NCBI GenBank assembly: GCA_934654625.1
Contig: CAKUGM010000027.1
Span: 1 to 22,442, forward strand
Length of the DNA: 22,442 bases
Reading direction: 5' to 3'
Source: an uncultured Collinsella sp.
GTDB lineage: Bacteria; Actinomycetota; Coriobacteriia; Coriobacteriales; Coriobacteriaceae
Shown: positions 21,213 through 22,442 of the stretch, piece after piece
Layout: the number at the start of each line of letters is the position of its first letter
Numbering within the stretch: the first letter of the stretch is position 1
Program-made: the position numbers and the translations under genes
The notes under the pieces: generated by a model
What the model was told of the DNA's origin: nothing
Database searches by the model: none
What the model saw: the letters and a program-made list of their open reading frames with translations, nothing else

Positions 21213-21989
21213 ATGCCCGATACCGCACTTCTTCATGTGGAGAACCTCACTGCCTCCGTCGAGGAAAAAACCATTCTTCACCAGGTAAATCTTGATGTTT
21301 CGGCAGGTGAGACCCACGTGCTTATGGGCCCCAACGGCGCCGGCAAGTCCACGCTCGGCCACCTCGTCATGGGCGACCCCGTCTATACCGTCAACGACGG
21401 CCGCATCTTCTTTGATGGCGAGGACATCACCGACCTCACCACTGACAAGCGTTCGCGCGCTGGCCTGTTCCTGTCTTTCCAGGCCCCGGTCGAGATTCCC
21501 GGCGTACCCCTCTCCAGCTTCCTGCGCGCAAGCATCGCCGGTCGCCCTGGCCTGGAGATGAAGGGCAAGGAGTTCCGCCGCCGCGTGAAGGAGCTCGCCG
21601 GCGAGCTCGATATGGACACCGCCTATCTCAACCGCGAACTGGGCGTGGGCTTCTCGGGCGGCGAGAAGAAAAAGGTCGAGATGCTGCAGCTGCTGCTCTT
21701 GCAGCCCAAGCTCGCCATCCTCGACGAGACCGACTCCGGCTTGGACGTCGACGCACTCTCCGTGGTCTCCCGCGGCATGGATGTCTACCGCAAATCCTGC
21801 GACGGCTCCATGCTCATCATCACGCATAACACGCGCATCCTCGAGCATCTCTCCGTCGATAAGGTCCACGTGATGGTCAAGGGCCATGTCGTGCGCACCG
21901 ACGACGCCTCGCTTATCCCTTGGATCGACGAGCACGGCTTCGAGTCCTTTGAGCGCGAGGCCGCAAACGCCGCCGCGAACGCCCAGTAA
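21213..21989 (+). CDS. sufC: SufC, ATPase of the SufBCD iron-sulfur assembly complex, 258 aa
   Basis: SufC is a soluble ABC ATPase whose activity reshapes the SufB-SufD scaffold during Fe-S cluster assembly. Walker A GPNGAGKST (39-47), the SufC-specific signature FSGGEKKK (147-154), Walker B LAILDETDSGLD (167-178, where general ABC proteins read DEPT) and the H-loop ITHNT are all present. The DETDSGLD wording separates it from transporter ATPases. The ATG at 21213 is 9 bases after GAGAGG; an in-frame ATG at 21204 touches that motif and is unlikely. It leads the operon and is 12 bases ahead of sufB. Confidence 0.96.
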   Translation: MPDTALLHVENLTASVEEKTILHQVNLDVSAGETHVLMGPNGAGKSTLGHLVMGDPVYTVNDGRIFFDGEDITDLTTDKRSRAGLFLSFQAPVEIPGVPLSSFLRASIAGRPGLEMKGKEFRRRVKELAGELDMDTAYLNRELGVGFSGGEKKKVEMLQLLLLQPKLAILDETDSGLDVDALSVVSRGMDVYRKSCDGSMLIITHNTRILEHLSVDKVHVMVKGHVVRTDDASLIPWIDEHGFESFEREAANAAANAQ

Positions 21990-22001
21990 GGAGCAGCAGG
22001 C

Positions 22002-22442
22002 ATGGCAAAGAACCGCACCGAGGTAGCGGACATCGACCGCAGCCTCTATGACTTCACCTACGGCGAAGAGGGCTTCGAGCGCCTCGCGGCCGGCATCACC
22101 CCCGATATCGTGCGCGAGATCTCGTCCAAGAAGGACGAGCCCGAGTGGATGCTCGAGCTGCGCCTCAAGTCCCTCGACATCTTCAACCGCTTTCCCAACC
22201 CCACCTGGGGACCGGGCATCGACGGTCTCGATATGGACAATATCGTTACCTACGTGAAGCCCAACACCGATCAAAAGCATGACTGGGACTCCGTGCCCGA
22301 CGACATCAAGAACACCTTCGAGCGCCTGGGCATCCCCGAGGCAGAGCGCAGCTACCTGGCAGGCGTCGGCGCACAATACGACTCCGAACTCGTGTACCAC
22401 AACATGCAGGACACCGCGAGCAAGATGGGCATCGTATACTCC
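22002..22442 (+). CDS. sufB: SufB, scaffold subunit of the Suf complex (partial, N-terminal 147 aa)
   Basis: The visible N-terminal part contains the SufB hallmarks: IVREISSKKDEPEWMLELRL, FPNPTWGP, then WDSVPDDIKNTFERLGIPEA and YLAGVGAQYDSELVYHNM. SufB carries the site where sulfur and iron are assembled into a cluster, with SufC and SufD. The core beta-helix and its C-terminal Cys lie beyond the window. AAGGAG overlaps the sufC stop region, and the 12-base gap indicates one transcript. sufD and a cysteine desulfurase would be expected downstream. Confidence 0.96.
   Translation, partial: MAKNRTEVADIDRSLYDFTYGEEGFERLAAGITPDIVREISSKKDEPEWMLELRLKSLDIFNRFPNPTWGPGIDGLDMDNIVTYVKPNTDQKHDWDSVPDDIKNTFERLGIPEAERSYLAGVGAQYDSELVYHNMQDTASKMGIVYS

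Overview
The window reads as chromosome from a high-GC Gram-positive bacterium, most likely an actinobacterium of the class Coriobacteriia (Collinsella-like). This is inferred from the GC-rich codon use on the right side, the strong purine-rich ribosome binding sites, and the gene set: a fused ECF ATPase, a Suf operon with an Rrf2 regulator, a DegV protein and SdpR/SdpI-like proteins. No rRNA or tRNA is present, so the genus is not proven.

Positions 1-3534 are the integrase-side end of a prophage or similar integrated element. A packed minus-strand operon of small genes runs out of the window to the left: a winged-helix/excisionase-type DNA-binding protein, two tiny one-helix membrane proteins of 42 and 48 aa, a 68-aa protein, a Myb-like/zinc-ribbon protein, and the first codons of a probable SMC/AAA-type ATPase. 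It is divided by a 316-bp hairpin-rich segment from an XRE regulator that faces a second XRE regulator across a 166-bp control region. A tyrosine integrase follows on the plus strand.

Positions 3535-9457 are visibly AT-richer. They carry a very large SF1 helicase fused to a Vsr/DUF559-type nuclease, an architecture shared with single-gene anti-phage systems. The reading frame is cut once, by an in-frame TAA at 7526-7528 between Walker A and Walker B, giving 528-aa and 1195-aa pieces.

Positions 9458-12714 hold ordinary core genes: an ArsR-type repressor with an SdpI-like membrane protein (one operon with a clear operator-promoter), ribonuclease D, and a divergent diacylglycerol-kinase-family lipid kinase.

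Positions 12776-16858 are the most interesting region. A promoter is followed by a 23-codon leader peptide with three consecutive Trp codons, then a UUCG-capped intrinsic terminator with a possible antiterminator partner. Next come two tandem TrpP-like ECF substrate-binding proteins, a fused double-ATPase EcfA and EcfT. This looks like a complete tryptophan (or tryptophan-like) ECF importer controlled by ribosome-mediated transcription attenuation.

Positions 16933-22442 hold an RNA m5C methyltransferase, a small membrane protein, an unrecognised probable TIM-barrel protein, a DegV fatty-acid-binding protein behind a perfect 16-bp bidirectional terminator, and a Cys-containing Rrf2 regulator divergent from sufC-sufB (sufB cut by the window edge).
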